Shown here: positions 45,545 to 54,159 of the stretch, piece by piece
Layout: the number at the start of each line of letters is the position of its first letter
Numbering within the stretch: the stretch's first letter is position 1
Origin: an uncultured Flavobacteriales bacterium
GTDB taxonomy: Bacteria > Bacteroidota > Bacteroidia > Flavobacteriales_G > Salibacteraceae
Direction: 5' to 3'
NCBI GenBank assembly: GCA_937121175.1
Contig: CAKZKD010000001.1
Coordinates: 115,247-179,246 of the forward strand
Length of the DNA stretch: 64,000 nucleotides
The notes under the pieces: model-generated
What the model was told of the DNA's origin: nothing
The model's input: the letters and a program-made list of their open reading frames with translations, nothing else
Databases searched by the model: none
Translations under genes and position numbers: made by a program

Positions 45545-46641
45545 TGGAACCAGTACCGTTTATGAATCTGTCTCGTCAGTACGAGTCGATTAAAGAAGAA
45601 GTGAAAAGTGCAATGGACGATGTAATGAAAATTACAGCCTTCAGTGGAGGCCCTTTTGTACAAAAATTTGAACAAAGCTTTGCAGAGTGGTGTGATGCCA
45701 AGTACGCAAGTGCTGTAAGTAACGGAACCGAAGCATTGCACATGGCTATGGTTGCCATGGATATAAAAGAAGGCGACGAAGTAATTTTACCTGCCAATAC
45801 ATTTATTGCTACCGTTTGGGGGCCAATGTATATGAAGGCAACTCCTGTGTTTGTAGATTGTGACCCGGATACTTGGGAGATTGACGTAACTAAAGTAGAG
45901 GCTAAGATTACCTCAAAAACCAAAGCAATTATTGGCGTGCATTTGTACGGACAAATTTGTGATATGGACGTATTGATTGCAATTGGTGAAAAGCACAGAA
46001 TTCCAGTTTTGGAAGATTCTGCTCAAGCGCATGGTGCAACTTATAAAGGCCGAAAAGCTGGCTCATTGGGAGATATGGCTTGCTTTAGTTTTTACCCAGG
46101 AAAGAACTTAGGCACTTTTGGTGAAGGCGGTGGTGTAACCACCAATAACAAGGCATATTACGACAGAATACAATTGGTTAAGAACCACGCGAGCGAAGAA
46201 AAGTACTTTCACCAAGAATTGGGTTTTAACTGCCGAATGGGTGGTTTAGAAGGTGCTGTTTTGAGCGTAAAGTTGAACCACATTGACAAATGGAACAACC
46301 GAAGAAGAGAAATTGCAAAAGCTTATCAAACTCAGGTTACCAACGGTAAAGTGAAGATGCAGGCTCAACCAGAATATTCAAATTCTGTATATCATTTGTT
46401 TGTTGTAACAGTTGATGACCGTGAGCATTTTATGAATTACCTGAAAGAAAATGGAGTATTCAGTGGAATGCATTATCCCGTTTCTTGTCATTTACAAAAG
46501 GCCTGTGCATACTTAGGGCATAAGGAAGGTGATTTTCCAAATGCAGAATACTTAGCAGCTCATTGTGTGAGTTTACCAATGTTTCCAGAGCTTAGAGACG
46601 ACGAATTGGCAAAAGCCATTGAAGTAATTAACGCTTACTAA
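45544..46641 (+). CDS. DegT/DnrJ/EryC1/StrS sugar aminotransferase
   Basis: PLP-dependent nucleotide-sugar aminotransferase, 365 residues. The Schiff-base Lys is in SFYPGKNLG with the following GEGGGVTTN, and the PLP-binding VLEDSAQAHGA is present. In Wlb-like routes it puts an amino group on the 3-keto sugar made by the Gfo/Idh/MocA enzyme. The start overlaps the acyltransferase stop by 1 bp and a glycosyltransferase gene follows by 4 bp. Confidence 0.95.
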   Translation: MEPVPFMNLSRQYESIKEEVKSAMDDVMKITAFSGGPFVQKFEQSFAEWCDAKYASAVSNGTEALHMAMVAMDIKEGDEVILPANTFIATVWGPMYMKATPVFVDCDPDTWEIDVTKVEAKITSKTKAIIGVHLYGQICDMDVLIAIGEKHRIPVLEDSAQAHGATYKGRKAGSLGDMACFSFYPGKNLGTFGEGGGVTTNNKAYYDRIQLVKNHASEEKYFHQELGFNCRMGGLEGAVLSVKLNHIDKWNNRRREIAKAYQTQVTNGKVKMQAQPEYSNSVYHLFVVTVDDREHFMNYLKENGVFSGMHYPVSCHLQKACAYLGHKEGDFPNAEYLAAHCVSLPMFPELRDDELAKAIEVINAY

Positions 46642-46645
46642 AAGT

Positions 46646-47365
46646 ATGTCTGTTCCACAGCAAACCTGGTCTATTGTGGTGCTCTGTTACAACGAAGCAG
46701 CAACAATCAAAAAGGTCATTGCGAAAGTGGAATCCACTTTGAAACAAATTGCGCTCGATTACGAGATTGTTGTGGTAAATGATGGAAGTAAGGACGATTC
46801 AGCCAAAATAGTAACCGCAATCGCGGCTCAGAACCCAAGAGTTAAGTTCATTAACCAAGTACATAATTTGGGCATTGGACCTTCACTGCACAATGGTTAT
46901 AGCAATGCCAGCTTAGAAAACGTTTGTTTTGTTCCTGGTGATGGACAATTCGACTTGGATGAATTGATTCCTCATATGAATCCAGCGGATAAAGAAATCA
47001 TTTCATTTTACAGAGTAGAAAATACTTCTTATTCGTTATTTCGAAACATACTTTCATTAGCCAATCGAATGGTAAATAAGGTATTCGTTGGTATTGATAT
47101 GCACGATGTAAATTGGGTGAAAATTTATAAGAATGAAGGATTAAAAAAATTGGACTTGCGCATAAAAAGTAGCTTAGTTGAAAGTGAAATATGTGCTAAA
47201 CTTTTACTTGAAGAATATTCAGTTAAAGAATTCAAAAGTAAATACTTAGACCGAGAAGGTGGTAAAAGTAAAGGAGCTTCTTTGAAGATTGTTTTGCAAG
47301 CTGGTAAAGAGGTGCTAAAATTGATTCGAGAAATGAGTCGATACAGAAAAACGCTCAGTAGATAA
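46646..47365 (+). CDS. Glycosyltransferase family 2
   Basis: GT-A glycosyltransferase of 239 residues without a membrane domain. It begins with SIVVLCYNEAATIKKVI, then EIVVVNDGSKDD and VPGDGQFDLDEL, where the acidic pair corresponds to the metal-binding DXD. It is dolichyl-phosphate-mannose-synthase-like. Four bp after the aminotransferase, so it may attach or prepare a sugar for the surface glycan that receives the acetamido sugar. The acceptor is unknown. Confidence 0.92.
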   Translation: MSVPQQTWSIVVLCYNEAATIKKVIAKVESTLKQIALDYEIVVVNDGSKDDSAKIVTAIAAQNPRVKFINQVHNLGIGPSLHNGYSNASLENVCFVPGDGQFDLDELIPHMNPADKEIISFYRVENTSYSLFRNILSLANRMVNKVFVGIDMHDVNWVKIYKNEGLKKLDLRIKSSLVESEICAKLLLEEYSVKEFKSKYLDREGGKSKGASLKIVLQAGKEVLKLIREMSRYRKTLSR

Positions 47366-47367
47366 GA

Positions 47368-47994
47368 ATGGAAAGCTTACCCATTTCTTTAATTCAACTT
47401 TTTGAAAAACCATTACAAGAAGAGCTACGGTCCGAGTCTCAAATGAAAAGCTTTCCGGAGGGTTCGGTAATTATAGAAATAGACCAATACATAAAAAACA
47501 TACCCATTGTTGTAAAGGGAACCATTAAGGTTATTCGAGAAGACGAAGAAGGAAATGAGTTGTTCTTGTATTATGTAAATGCTGGTTCTACCTGTGCCAT
47601 GAGCCTTACCTGCTGCATGCGCGATCAACAAAGTCAAATTCGAGCAATAGCAGAAGAATCGGTAGAATTGCTGACGGTTCCTGTAAAAAAGATGGACGAA
47701 TGGATGATGCAATTCCGAAGTTGGAAAGACTTTGTTATGCAGTCCTATTCAAATCGATTTGAGGAGCTATTGCATACCATAGACCTCATTGCATTTCACC
47801 ATATGGACGAACGTTTGGTTTCGTACTTAGAGAAAAAGGCACAAATACACCATGCAAAATCTGTTACCGTAACTCACCAAGAAATTGCCTTAGAGCTGAA
47901 TTCAAGTAGAGAAGCTGTAAGTCGATTACTAAAGAAATTGGAGAATTTAGGAAAGGTAAAACTACTCCGAAACAAGATTGAGTTACTGTATTAA
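47368..47994 (+). CDS. Crp/Fnr-family transcriptional regulator
   Basis: Two-domain regulator, 208 residues: a cNMP-binding-like beta-barrel (about 30-125, GNELFLYYVNAGSTCAMSLTCC) and a winged HTH (about 140-205, VTHQEIALELNSSREAVSRLLKKL). The Cys cluster TCAMSLTCC is not the N-terminal 4-Cys set of Fnr and is unlikely to bind Fe-S in the same way. It lies 2 bp after the glycosyltransferase but may be an accident of packing; the neighbour downstream starts inside its 3' end area. Confidence 0.9.
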   Translation: MESLPISLIQLFEKPLQEELRSESQMKSFPEGSVIIEIDQYIKNIPIVVKGTIKVIREDEEGNELFLYYVNAGSTCAMSLTCCMRDQQSQIRAIAEESVELLTVPVKKMDEWMMQFRSWKDFVMQSYSNRFEELLHTIDLIAFHHMDERLVSYLEKKAQIHHAKSVTVTHQEIALELNSSREAVSRLLKKLENLGKVKLLRNKIELLY

Positions 47995-48004
47995 TTGTAC
48001 AACA

Positions 48005-48769
48005 TTGTCACTAAAAAAAAGCCGAATAGTTCTTATTATCGTGTTTTCAGTTTTTCTGAATTCTTTTGTGTACTCTCAGATTGACACGATAAAGGTTACT
48101 AAAAATGCAGTTAAATACCGATTCTATTACAAAGGAAAAAGAGTTACGTATTATGATTTGAAGAGTATTGCCAGAAGCAATAAAAAGGCTTATCAAATTA
48201 TGACTGAATCAAGACGATTGGCCACTATATCCAACTGTGCCCAAGGCGTAGCTGGATTCTTTATTGGTGCTATTGGTCTTGGGGTGATAGTGAGTTCGGC
48301 TCGAGGAAATATACCGAATTTGTCTGGAATAGCACCATTTTTGATTGTTCCAACTGCTGGTTTGTTAGGTACGCTGCCATTCAGTATTGTTGCAAATAAA
48401 AAGGCATTGAAAGCTTCGTATTTGATGAATAGGCAGATAAAACGCCATGCAGATCTGACCGGTGCTGGCTTGAAATTATCCTTCCCAAAGCTTGATGCCA
48501 AAACCATAGAGCAATTAGACAAAGGGTATAATCGAATACAAGAATTAAAAGCTAAGCTATCCGAAAACGAAGGGTTAATAGTTAAGTCTTCTGAAGATTT
48601 AGCTATTGGTTCTCTAGTTAAGATTATTGTAGCAAATGGTCTTCTTGTGGTTGGTGAAGTTGTTTCTATAGAAGACGATAATATTCTAGTTCGATTATTT
48701 CCAACGGAAGGGAATATTGCATTGACAAGCGCACCAAAAAACTCCATTCAGATTATTAAAGTGGATTGA
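48005..48769 (+). CDS. Hypothetical secreted/membrane protein
   Basis: Not recognised. No ATG start; the frame begins at TTG 47978 within the regulator gene, and I prefer TTG 48005, which gives SLKKSRIVLIIVFSVFLNSFVYSQ, a good signal peptide, and a protein of 254 residues. The mature part starts IDTIKVTKNAVKYRFYYKG, then two hydrophobic segments (QGVAGFFIGAIGLGVIVS and ISGI/FLIVPTAGLLGTLPF region), a helical linker (DKGYNRIQELKAKLSENEG) and a C-terminal beta-barrel-like region. The frameshifted gene at 48905 starts with a similar SQIDTVEAYRPNGINYLFYY, suggesting a related pair. Confidence 0.7.
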   Translation: MSLKKSRIVLIIVFSVFLNSFVYSQIDTIKVTKNAVKYRFYYKGKRVTYYDLKSIARSNKKAYQIMTESRRLATISNCAQGVAGFFIGAIGLGVIVSSARGNIPNLSGIAPFLIVPTAGLLGTLPFSIVANKKALKASYLMNRQIKRHADLTGAGLKLSFPKLDAKTIEQLDKGYNRIQELKAKLSENEGLIVKSSEDLAIGSLVKIIVANGLLVVGEVVSIEDDNILVRLFPTEGNIALTSAPKNSIQIIKVD

Positions 48770-48904
48770 ATGATTTAAAGTGGAGGGAATTGATTGCATG
48801 CATCATTATCAAATTTCAAGCCTTTAAAGGAGGCTAATGAAACAACTCGAAAAATAAATTAGAACCCTACGGCTAAACGAAAATTTATTTACTTAGTAGA
48901 CTAA

Positions 48905-49191
48905 ATGCGGTCAATCGTAAAAAACAGCCTAGTCTTTATTTTCTTTCTGTGTTGTTCTGTTGTGTCTCGTTCGCAAATTGACACTGTTGAGGCCTATCGT
49001 CCAAATGGAATCAACTACCTATTTTATTATATGGATATGCAGCCAAATACTACAGTGCTTATACCATTGGAATCGGAACATTTACCGCTTCAGATGAGCT
49101 TTTTATTGCGACGGTAAGATACTCAGAAATGCGGGTGGCAAAGACTAAGGATAACCGCTCAGTTACAGTCGATACTGAGTTATTCAAATAA
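48905..49191 (+). pseudogene. Frameshifted small secreted-protein gene
   Basis: From ATG 48905 the frame gives a signal peptide (LVFIFFLCCSVVSRSQ) and IDTVEAYRPNGINYLFYY, then stops at 49117 with unlikely sequence. In the -1 frame the sequence continues in good coding form (KYYSAYTIGIGTFTASDELF, then RYSEMRVAKTKDNRSV) to TAA 49189-49191. One indel around 49030-49045 would join them to a protein of about 95 residues. There is no homopolymer at the junction, so a real mutation is more likely than a slippage site. It resembles the start of the preceding gene product. Confidence 0.6.
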
Positions 49192-49208
49192 GTGGAACCC
49201 GTTTGTAT

Positions 49209-50042
49209 TTAAAGATAAATAACCAGAGGCAAGTCAGGTCGTAAATCAAATGATTTTCCTAGAGCGTCATCGTCAAAATGCAATTCCATCAAATGTTCCT
49301 TTCCGGTTTTAACGGTAACGTTTTCAATGCCATTTAGTGCCAATATAGTCTTTGTTGTCAAGGATTTATCTGTAGAAGTAATAACAATTTGGGTCACTTT
49401 TTTTGCTCCGTTCGGATGCTTGAAAAATGCTTTCCAAAAGTCGTCTTTGGTGGGCATGCTGTCTAATGCGGACAACGACTCGAATACATCGGCTTCAATT
49501 TCTGGATAAACTACAAATACAGAAGGTTGCTTCAAATGAGTTTTTGAACTTTTAGCCGCAAAAATGCTAGTGTTTTCCTCCATCCAATCTTGGCGATAGG
49601 CCACCGTTTCGAACGGTATTTTTTTAATTTGATAATCTTTAATTTTTAAAGCAATACTGAAGGGAGAAGCTCCATTGTTTTCAAAATTGGCTCGTTCCGA
49701 AAAATCTAACGCTTCGTTTTTAGTGCTATTGACTTCTAATTCTTTTTGGTCATAAACAAAGATTAATTCAAGGTAGGCGTTCAAAAAACTAAAATACCTG
49801 CCAGCCGTTCCTTGTCCGTGATGAATTTGGGAAAGGGAGTCGGGGACTGCAGTGAATCCAATATCCAATAGTAGTTGTTTGGCCTTCGTTGGGTTTTTGA
49901 CCCACATATTGAAATGGTCAACTTGCAAGTCTGATGAAGTTTGGATTGGTGATTCAGAGGTAACGTTTCGAACATTTTCTTGGTTTTGTTCTGTGCAACC
50001 CATCATGAACAGAAAAGTCAGCAGAACTAATATTTTTTTCAT
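49209..50042 (-). CDS. VOC (glyoxalase-like) lipoprotein
   Basis: Predicted lipoprotein of 277 residues. Lipobox MGC near residue 16 and a polar linker, then a glyoxalase-like half starting LQVDHFNMWVKNPTKAKQLLLDIGF with HGQGTAGRYFSFLNAYLELIFV, and a second region (DSMPTKDDFW to ELHFDD). The first half fits glyoxalase-like domain PF13468-type proteins; metal ligands His and Glu are plausible but not all assignable. Its ATG overlaps the stop of the upstream channel gene by 1 bp (TAATG), so it is translationally coupled to the channel pair. Function unknown. Confidence 0.75.
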   Translation of the reverse strand: MKKILVLLTFLFMMGCTEQNQENVRNVTSESPIQTSSDLQVDHFNMWVKNPTKAKQLLLDIGFTAVPDSLSQIHHGQGTAGRYFSFLNAYLELIFVYDQKELEVNSTKNEALDFSERANFENNGASPFSIALKIKDYQIKKIPFETVAYRQDWMEENTSIFAAKSSKTHLKQPSVFVVYPEIEADVFESLSALDSMPTKDDFWKAFFKHPNGAKKVTQIVITSTDKSLTTKTILALNGIENVTVKTGKEHLMELHFDDDALGKSFDLRPDLPLVIYL

Positions 50043-51802
50043 TATCCTAATACCTGATTAATTAGAGAAACTGAGAATATCGTCAACAAAAACCAACCAA
50101 TAAACCCTTGTACAATAGTTACATACCGCGCAGCACCATGGGTTGGGATATCTCCAAAACCCAATGTTGTAAATGCATTTAAACTTAATGTAAGTGCATT
50201 CAAAATATGAATGAACCCAGAGTAAGCCACAAAAGCCAATGTGGCCATAAAACTCTTCTCTCTGTTTTTGGAGCTAAGGTCCTTTAGCTTTGCCAGTAAC
50301 TGACTTCTATTAGAGACATCCCAATCGCTCGGGAAGAACAAATAGAAAATAGCAAAGAGTAAAATTACCCACGCGCTTTTTATAACGGCTTTAGCTGGGT
50401 TTGTACCGTAATCGGTGAAGTAGGAGAGGAAGACGTTGAGTTGCCAACGAAAGAAAGACTCGAAGGTTTTGTTTTGTTCGAAAAGGTATTTCCAGCGTCG
50501 GGTTTCTATTTGTTTCATTTCGGCGTAGCAAGCGTTTGAGTACTCCACATTCCCTTTGGTTTTATAATTCTCGAATAAAAATTTGTACAATTCTATTAAC
50601 CTAAAATAGTTTGTTTTTTCAAGGAACAGCTTTGCTTCTTTTCCAGAATAGCTGGTAGCTAAAATGTCTGTTCCACGATTATCTTCAATTTCCTTTACAC
50701 GCAAACTATAGTTGTCTATAGTTTCCCATTCAATATCGTTCTGCAATTCCGAAAATAGCACCCGATCAAGAAATATTGAATTCATCCCTGTGTTTGACCT
50801 ACATGAAAATTTGTCTTCGATTTTTGACTTAACAAATGACAAGTTTGGTGAAAGTGCATTTTCAGAAATTTCTATTCGCTTGTACTGCCCATCAATTAGT
50901 ATCCATGAATTCTCAATTTGACTAATAAACTCTGATTTTCTGATGGTTATAGAAGGGCTGCGGTCAACTGTTGCTAGTTCTTCGTTTTTATGTTCGTGGG
51001 ATAAACTTAGCAGAGTCGATGAGACATTAGGGCTTAATTTTAGCGTTTCAACCGTTCTATTTGAGTAACTCTCAAAGTATAGTTTATGATAATCAATGTT
51101 TTTCGAATCTAATCGAACAGTATCTGCAAGTTTATTTTGAACCGTAGAGTTGATTAACTCAAAGTCGCCCGAATAGTTTCGAATATATGCACCCTGATAC
51201 AAGTGTGAGCCCTTGATTCTTAAATTGTGATTTGTTACAAAAAACAGTTCCGACTTAATAGAGCAATTAATAAACCCTATATCATTTTCATAATAATAAA
51301 ACGAGGACCCTTGTATGGTCCTATTGTCAAACTTGCACTCAACAAAGCCAATTCGACCTCCTTCGCAATTTTCTAGTCGCAGACCAGCAAAAGAGATTTT
51401 ATCAAATAAGGTAGTCTTGAATATTCGGTTTCCATTAGCTGCCTTTATTTGAGTGCCAAGAAAATTGCAATTTGTGAATCCAATAGCATACTTTAATTCA
51501 ACAATTGAATCTTTTGAATTTAGTCTAGCCCTTAGTAACGATCCAATTCCATAGCTTCTGGATGAAATAATAGAATTTAAGGATTGATTCGGAAAATTAG
51601 CTTCTGCTTTGAAAACCACATTTTTAAAGTGGTAATCGTATTGAGAATCGTACGGAGGCTTCGCCTTGAACTTAGAATCACCATGGTAAATTCCTACAAG
51701 AACCTCAATTAAGTCAACAGTATCTTTTTTAATTAATAATCTCTCTTGCGCATTAATACACACAATCGGAAAACAGAATATTAGTACTAAAAACTTTTTC
51801 AT
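50042..51802 (-). CDS. Secreted-ectodomain protein with C-terminal 2TM ion-channel domain (copy A)
   Basis: Predicted membrane channel, 586 residues. A signal peptide (VLIFCFPIVCINAQ) precedes about 400 periplasmic residues that look like irregular beta-helix/pentapeptide-like repeats (GLRLENCEGG, GFVECKFDNR, GFINCSIKS, RIKGSHLYQG). Then YSNACYAEMKQIE and FESFFRWQLN lead to TM segments (AVIKSAWVILLFAIFYLFF, and later ones) around a potassium-channel-like filter, TLGFGD at 546-551. The last 150 residues are almost identical to copy B next door. Coupled at both ends by TAATG 1-bp overlaps. Ligand or gating signal unknown. Confidence 0.8.
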   Translation of the reverse strand: MKKFLVLIFCFPIVCINAQERLLIKKDTVDLIEVLVGIYHGDSKFKAKPPYDSQYDYHFKNVVFKAEANFPNQSLNSIISSRSYGIGSLLRARLNSKDSIVELKYAIGFTNCNFLGTQIKAANGNRIFKTTLFDKISFAGLRLENCEGGRIGFVECKFDNRTIQGSSFYYYENDIGFINCSIKSELFFVTNHNLRIKGSHLYQGAYIRNYSGDFELINSTVQNKLADTVRLDSKNIDYHKLYFESYSNRTVETLKLSPNVSSTLLSLSHEHKNEELATVDRSPSITIRKSEFISQIENSWILIDGQYKRIEISENALSPNLSFVKSKIEDKFSCRSNTGMNSIFLDRVLFSELQNDIEWETIDNYSLRVKEIEDNRGTDILATSYSGKEAKLFLEKTNYFRLIELYKFLFENYKTKGNVEYSNACYAEMKQIETRRWKYLFEQNKTFESFFRWQLNVFLSYFTDYGTNPAKAVIKSAWVILLFAIFYLFFPSDWDVSNRSQLLAKLKDLSSKNREKSFMATLAFVAYSGFIHILNALTLSLNAFTTLGFGDIPTHGAARYVTIVQGFIGWFLLTIFSVSLINQVLG

Positions 51803-53373
51803 TACCCCAACACCTGATTAATAAGACTCACTGAGAATATCGTTAACAAAAACCAACCAATAAACCCTTGTACAATAGTTACATACCGCGCAGCACCATG
51901 GGTTGGGATATCTCCAAAACCCAATGTTGTAAATGCATTTAAACTTAATGTAAGTGCATTCAAAATATGAATGAACCCAGAGTAAGCCACAAAAGCCAAC
52001 GTGGCCATAAAACTCTTCTCTCTGTTTTTGGACCTAAGGTCCTTTAGCTTTGCCAGTAACTGACTTCTATTACTCACGTCCCAATCGCTCGGGAAGAATA
52101 AATAGAAAATGGCAAACAATAAAACAACCCAAGCACTTTTAATTACAGCCTTTGCAGGGTTGGTGCCGTAATCGGTGAAGTAAGAGAGGAAGGCGTTGAG
52201 TTGCCAGCGAAAGAATGATTCGAAGGTTTTGTTTTGTTGATACGCAAATTTTAGTGCTTTAGATTGTAGTAGTTTCATTTCAGCATAGCAGGCATTTGCA
52301 GAGGCTAAATCACTTCTGGTTCTGTATAGATTATAAAGTATGCTGTAATTGGCCATTAGGTTTTTAAAAGAGCTTCCTCCGTTTGCTATTGCCGCTGAGT
52401 CCTTACTTAATAAACGGTCACCACTTTTTAAAATTAATCGACCATTATCAATTTGATTCCAGTCAATTCGTGTTTTAAATTCTGGAAAACCTACAGATTC
52501 CAATAGCAAGCCCTTACTGAAAGTATTGTCGTTAATGTTAACTCCAGTAGAAACGTCTAAATAACTAAGGTCAATTCCTTCCAGTTGATTGTCAAATATT
52601 TCTATGTAATCCCATCTTCCTTGGCCTATTGACATAGAACCACTCCAAACTCCATCAGGGCTAACTAACGGAAATTGATTGTCGCTGATGTTACAATATT
52701 CGCCATCGACATTGATGATGAGTAGAGAAGGGTAACGCATAGAATTGATTATCGATTTTTCTTCGTTTTCTCTTTTGGTGCAAGTGTTTTCCTTAAAATC
52801 CAGAAAACTTATGGAGCTATTTAAAACCTTGACAAAGTTTCTAACCTCACAATTTTTGAATATCAACCATTCGAATTGGCTCTCGGCGTAAACTTCTATT
52901 TCCTCAAAAGCGACATTTTCAAATTCAACTTGAATAGCAGTACTGCAGTGTTTTATTTCCAATTTATCCTTGAAATCACAATTGAAGAACCGAAGACCAA
53001 AGTCTTCAAACGAGCAGTTTTCAATTATTACTGGTTTATTAAATATATATTGACCAGATGTATCATCATCACTGATTCGATTGAAGTGTGGCATATAGGT
53101 CATAGCAATATCGCCAGCTGCACAATCTCCGAAAACACAATCTTGAGGAAGTTTAAGTTTGACTAAAAGGTCACGTATGGTGATTTCCTTAACCGAACTG
53201 TCTTCATTCAACGCTTTTAGTTGATTGAAGAAAGTAGAATAGGGGGTCTCAATTCGAGAATCGGTGTATTTGCCGAACCTAATATCCGAGCACACTCCTA
53301 ACTTGCCTATTAAGCAGATAAGCACACAAATACCAATTAGTTTATAAAGTTTGAATTGCATTCGTTGCCTCAA
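51802..53373 (-). CDS. Secreted-ectodomain protein with C-terminal 2TM ion-channel domain (copy B)
   Basis: Paralogue of the downstream gene, 523 residues. N-terminal signal/hydrophobic segment (LIGICVLICLIGKLGVCS), then a different, shorter beta-repeat ectodomain (ENCSFEDFGLRFFNCDF, FENVAFEEIEV, IFKNCEVRNF, IEIFDNQLEGIDLS), the ANACYAEMK segment, and the same C-terminal channel with TLGFGD at 483-488. Only a few residues differ in the last 150. The stop overlaps copy A's ATG by 1 bp. First gene of the three-gene run. Channel activity is inferred from the filter and the TM pattern, not shown. Confidence 0.8.
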   Translation of the reverse strand: MRQRMQFKLYKLIGICVLICLIGKLGVCSDIRFGKYTDSRIETPYSTFFNQLKALNEDSSVKEITIRDLLVKLKLPQDCVFGDCAAGDIAMTYMPHFNRISDDDTSGQYIFNKPVIIENCSFEDFGLRFFNCDFKDKLEIKHCSTAIQVEFENVAFEEIEVYAESQFEWLIFKNCEVRNFVKVLNSSISFLDFKENTCTKRENEEKSIINSMRYPSLLIINVDGEYCNISDNQFPLVSPDGVWSGSMSIGQGRWDYIEIFDNQLEGIDLSYLDVSTGVNINDNTFSKGLLLESVGFPEFKTRIDWNQIDNGRLILKSGDRLLSKDSAAIANGGSSFKNLMANYSILYNLYRTRSDLASANACYAEMKLLQSKALKFAYQQNKTFESFFRWQLNAFLSYFTDYGTNPAKAVIKSAWVVLLFAIFYLFFPSDWDVSNRSQLLAKLKDLRSKNREKSFMATLAFVAYSGFIHILNALTLSLNAFTTLGFGDIPTHGAARYVTIVQGFIGWFLLTIFSVSLINQVLG

Positions 53374-53434
53374 AAATAAATTATTAATAATCCAAAGACC
53401 ACTAGGTATAACTCGTTCCGAACAATTCCAAACA

Positions 53435-54142
53435 TTACTTTTTACCCTTTAGCGTATCAATTTTCTCTTGTACTTGTTCCCTAAGCGTAGGCGGGGCAGC
53501 GTAAAACATTACAGGAGTAGGCGAGTTAACGGCCTTAATACTTGGTGAATTTAGGTAATGTGCAACTTGAACCGAATCATTTTTAGCTTTTTCTAAATCT
53601 ACTTTTATTTTTTGTTTTCCGTACCATAAGGCAACAGTTGTCATTTCGAAAACGGTTTTGTTTAGCTGAGCCTTAGCCACCTTAAAAGCAAAATTGCCCA
53701 AACTGTCCGTTTTTGATTCAATGTTCAACGGCTCAATTTGAACCGACGCATTCTCCACCGGCCTAGGAAGCATCTTGTCTTTTTCCTTCGAGTAGAAATC
53801 ACCGGTAACCGTTCCATAAATGGTAATGTAGTCTGTTTTATCGGTTTCTTGTGCCAATACCGTGGCAGAAACCGCAGAAGAAATAGCTACTAGACTAGCG
53901 GCCTTTTTTATCGTTCTCAGTTTTGACGGTGGTTCTTTTCCCCAATGTGCTAATTGCTTGGTAGAATATATTCCGCAAACTGTATTGCCGTTTTCTTGTT
54001 GAGTCTCTGAAATTTCATTCCAAGATTTTTTTCTAAAATCTACAATGAGTTTCGTACATGATTGACAAACACGACCACCGTTAACCGTTGTCATATTTGC
54101 CCAACGTTCGTCGCAGGGGAGGGGTTTTGGTGTTTTCGGCAT
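53435..54142 (-). CDS. Cys-motif protein with carboxypeptidase-like regulatory domain
   Basis: The 235-residue product has no signal peptide at its start. The first 65 residues carry a zinc-ribbon-like set of Cys (LPCDERWANM, GRVCQSCTKLIVDF, TVCGIYS), a module known in Bacteroidota as 'xxGRFCxxCxKxVxDF'. A basic linker and one TM segment (KAASLVAISSAVSATVLA) follow, then a carboxypeptidase-regulatory-like beta-sandwich (TIYGTVTGDF, ASVQIEPLNIESKTDSLGNFAFKV in parts). The topology suggests a cytoplasmic Cys domain tethered to a periplasmic beta domain. Function unknown. Confidence 0.7.
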   Translation of the reverse strand: MPKTPKPLPCDERWANMTTVNGGRVCQSCTKLIVDFRKKSWNEISETQQENGNTVCGIYSTKQLAHWGKEPPSKLRTIKKAASLVAISSAVSATVLAQETDKTDYITIYGTVTGDFYSKEKDKMLPRPVENASVQIEPLNIESKTDSLGNFAFKVAKAQLNKTVFEMTTVALWYGKQKIKVDLEKAKNDSVQVAHYLNSPSIKAVNSPTPVMFYAAPPTLREQVQEKIDTLKGKK

Positions 54143-54159
54143 TTGTTATTCGTTTTTAG

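Noticed and set aside
47978..48004. Earlier TTG start for the 254-residue secreted protein
   Set aside because: It overlaps the Crp/Fnr gene and puts nine polar residues before the signal peptide.
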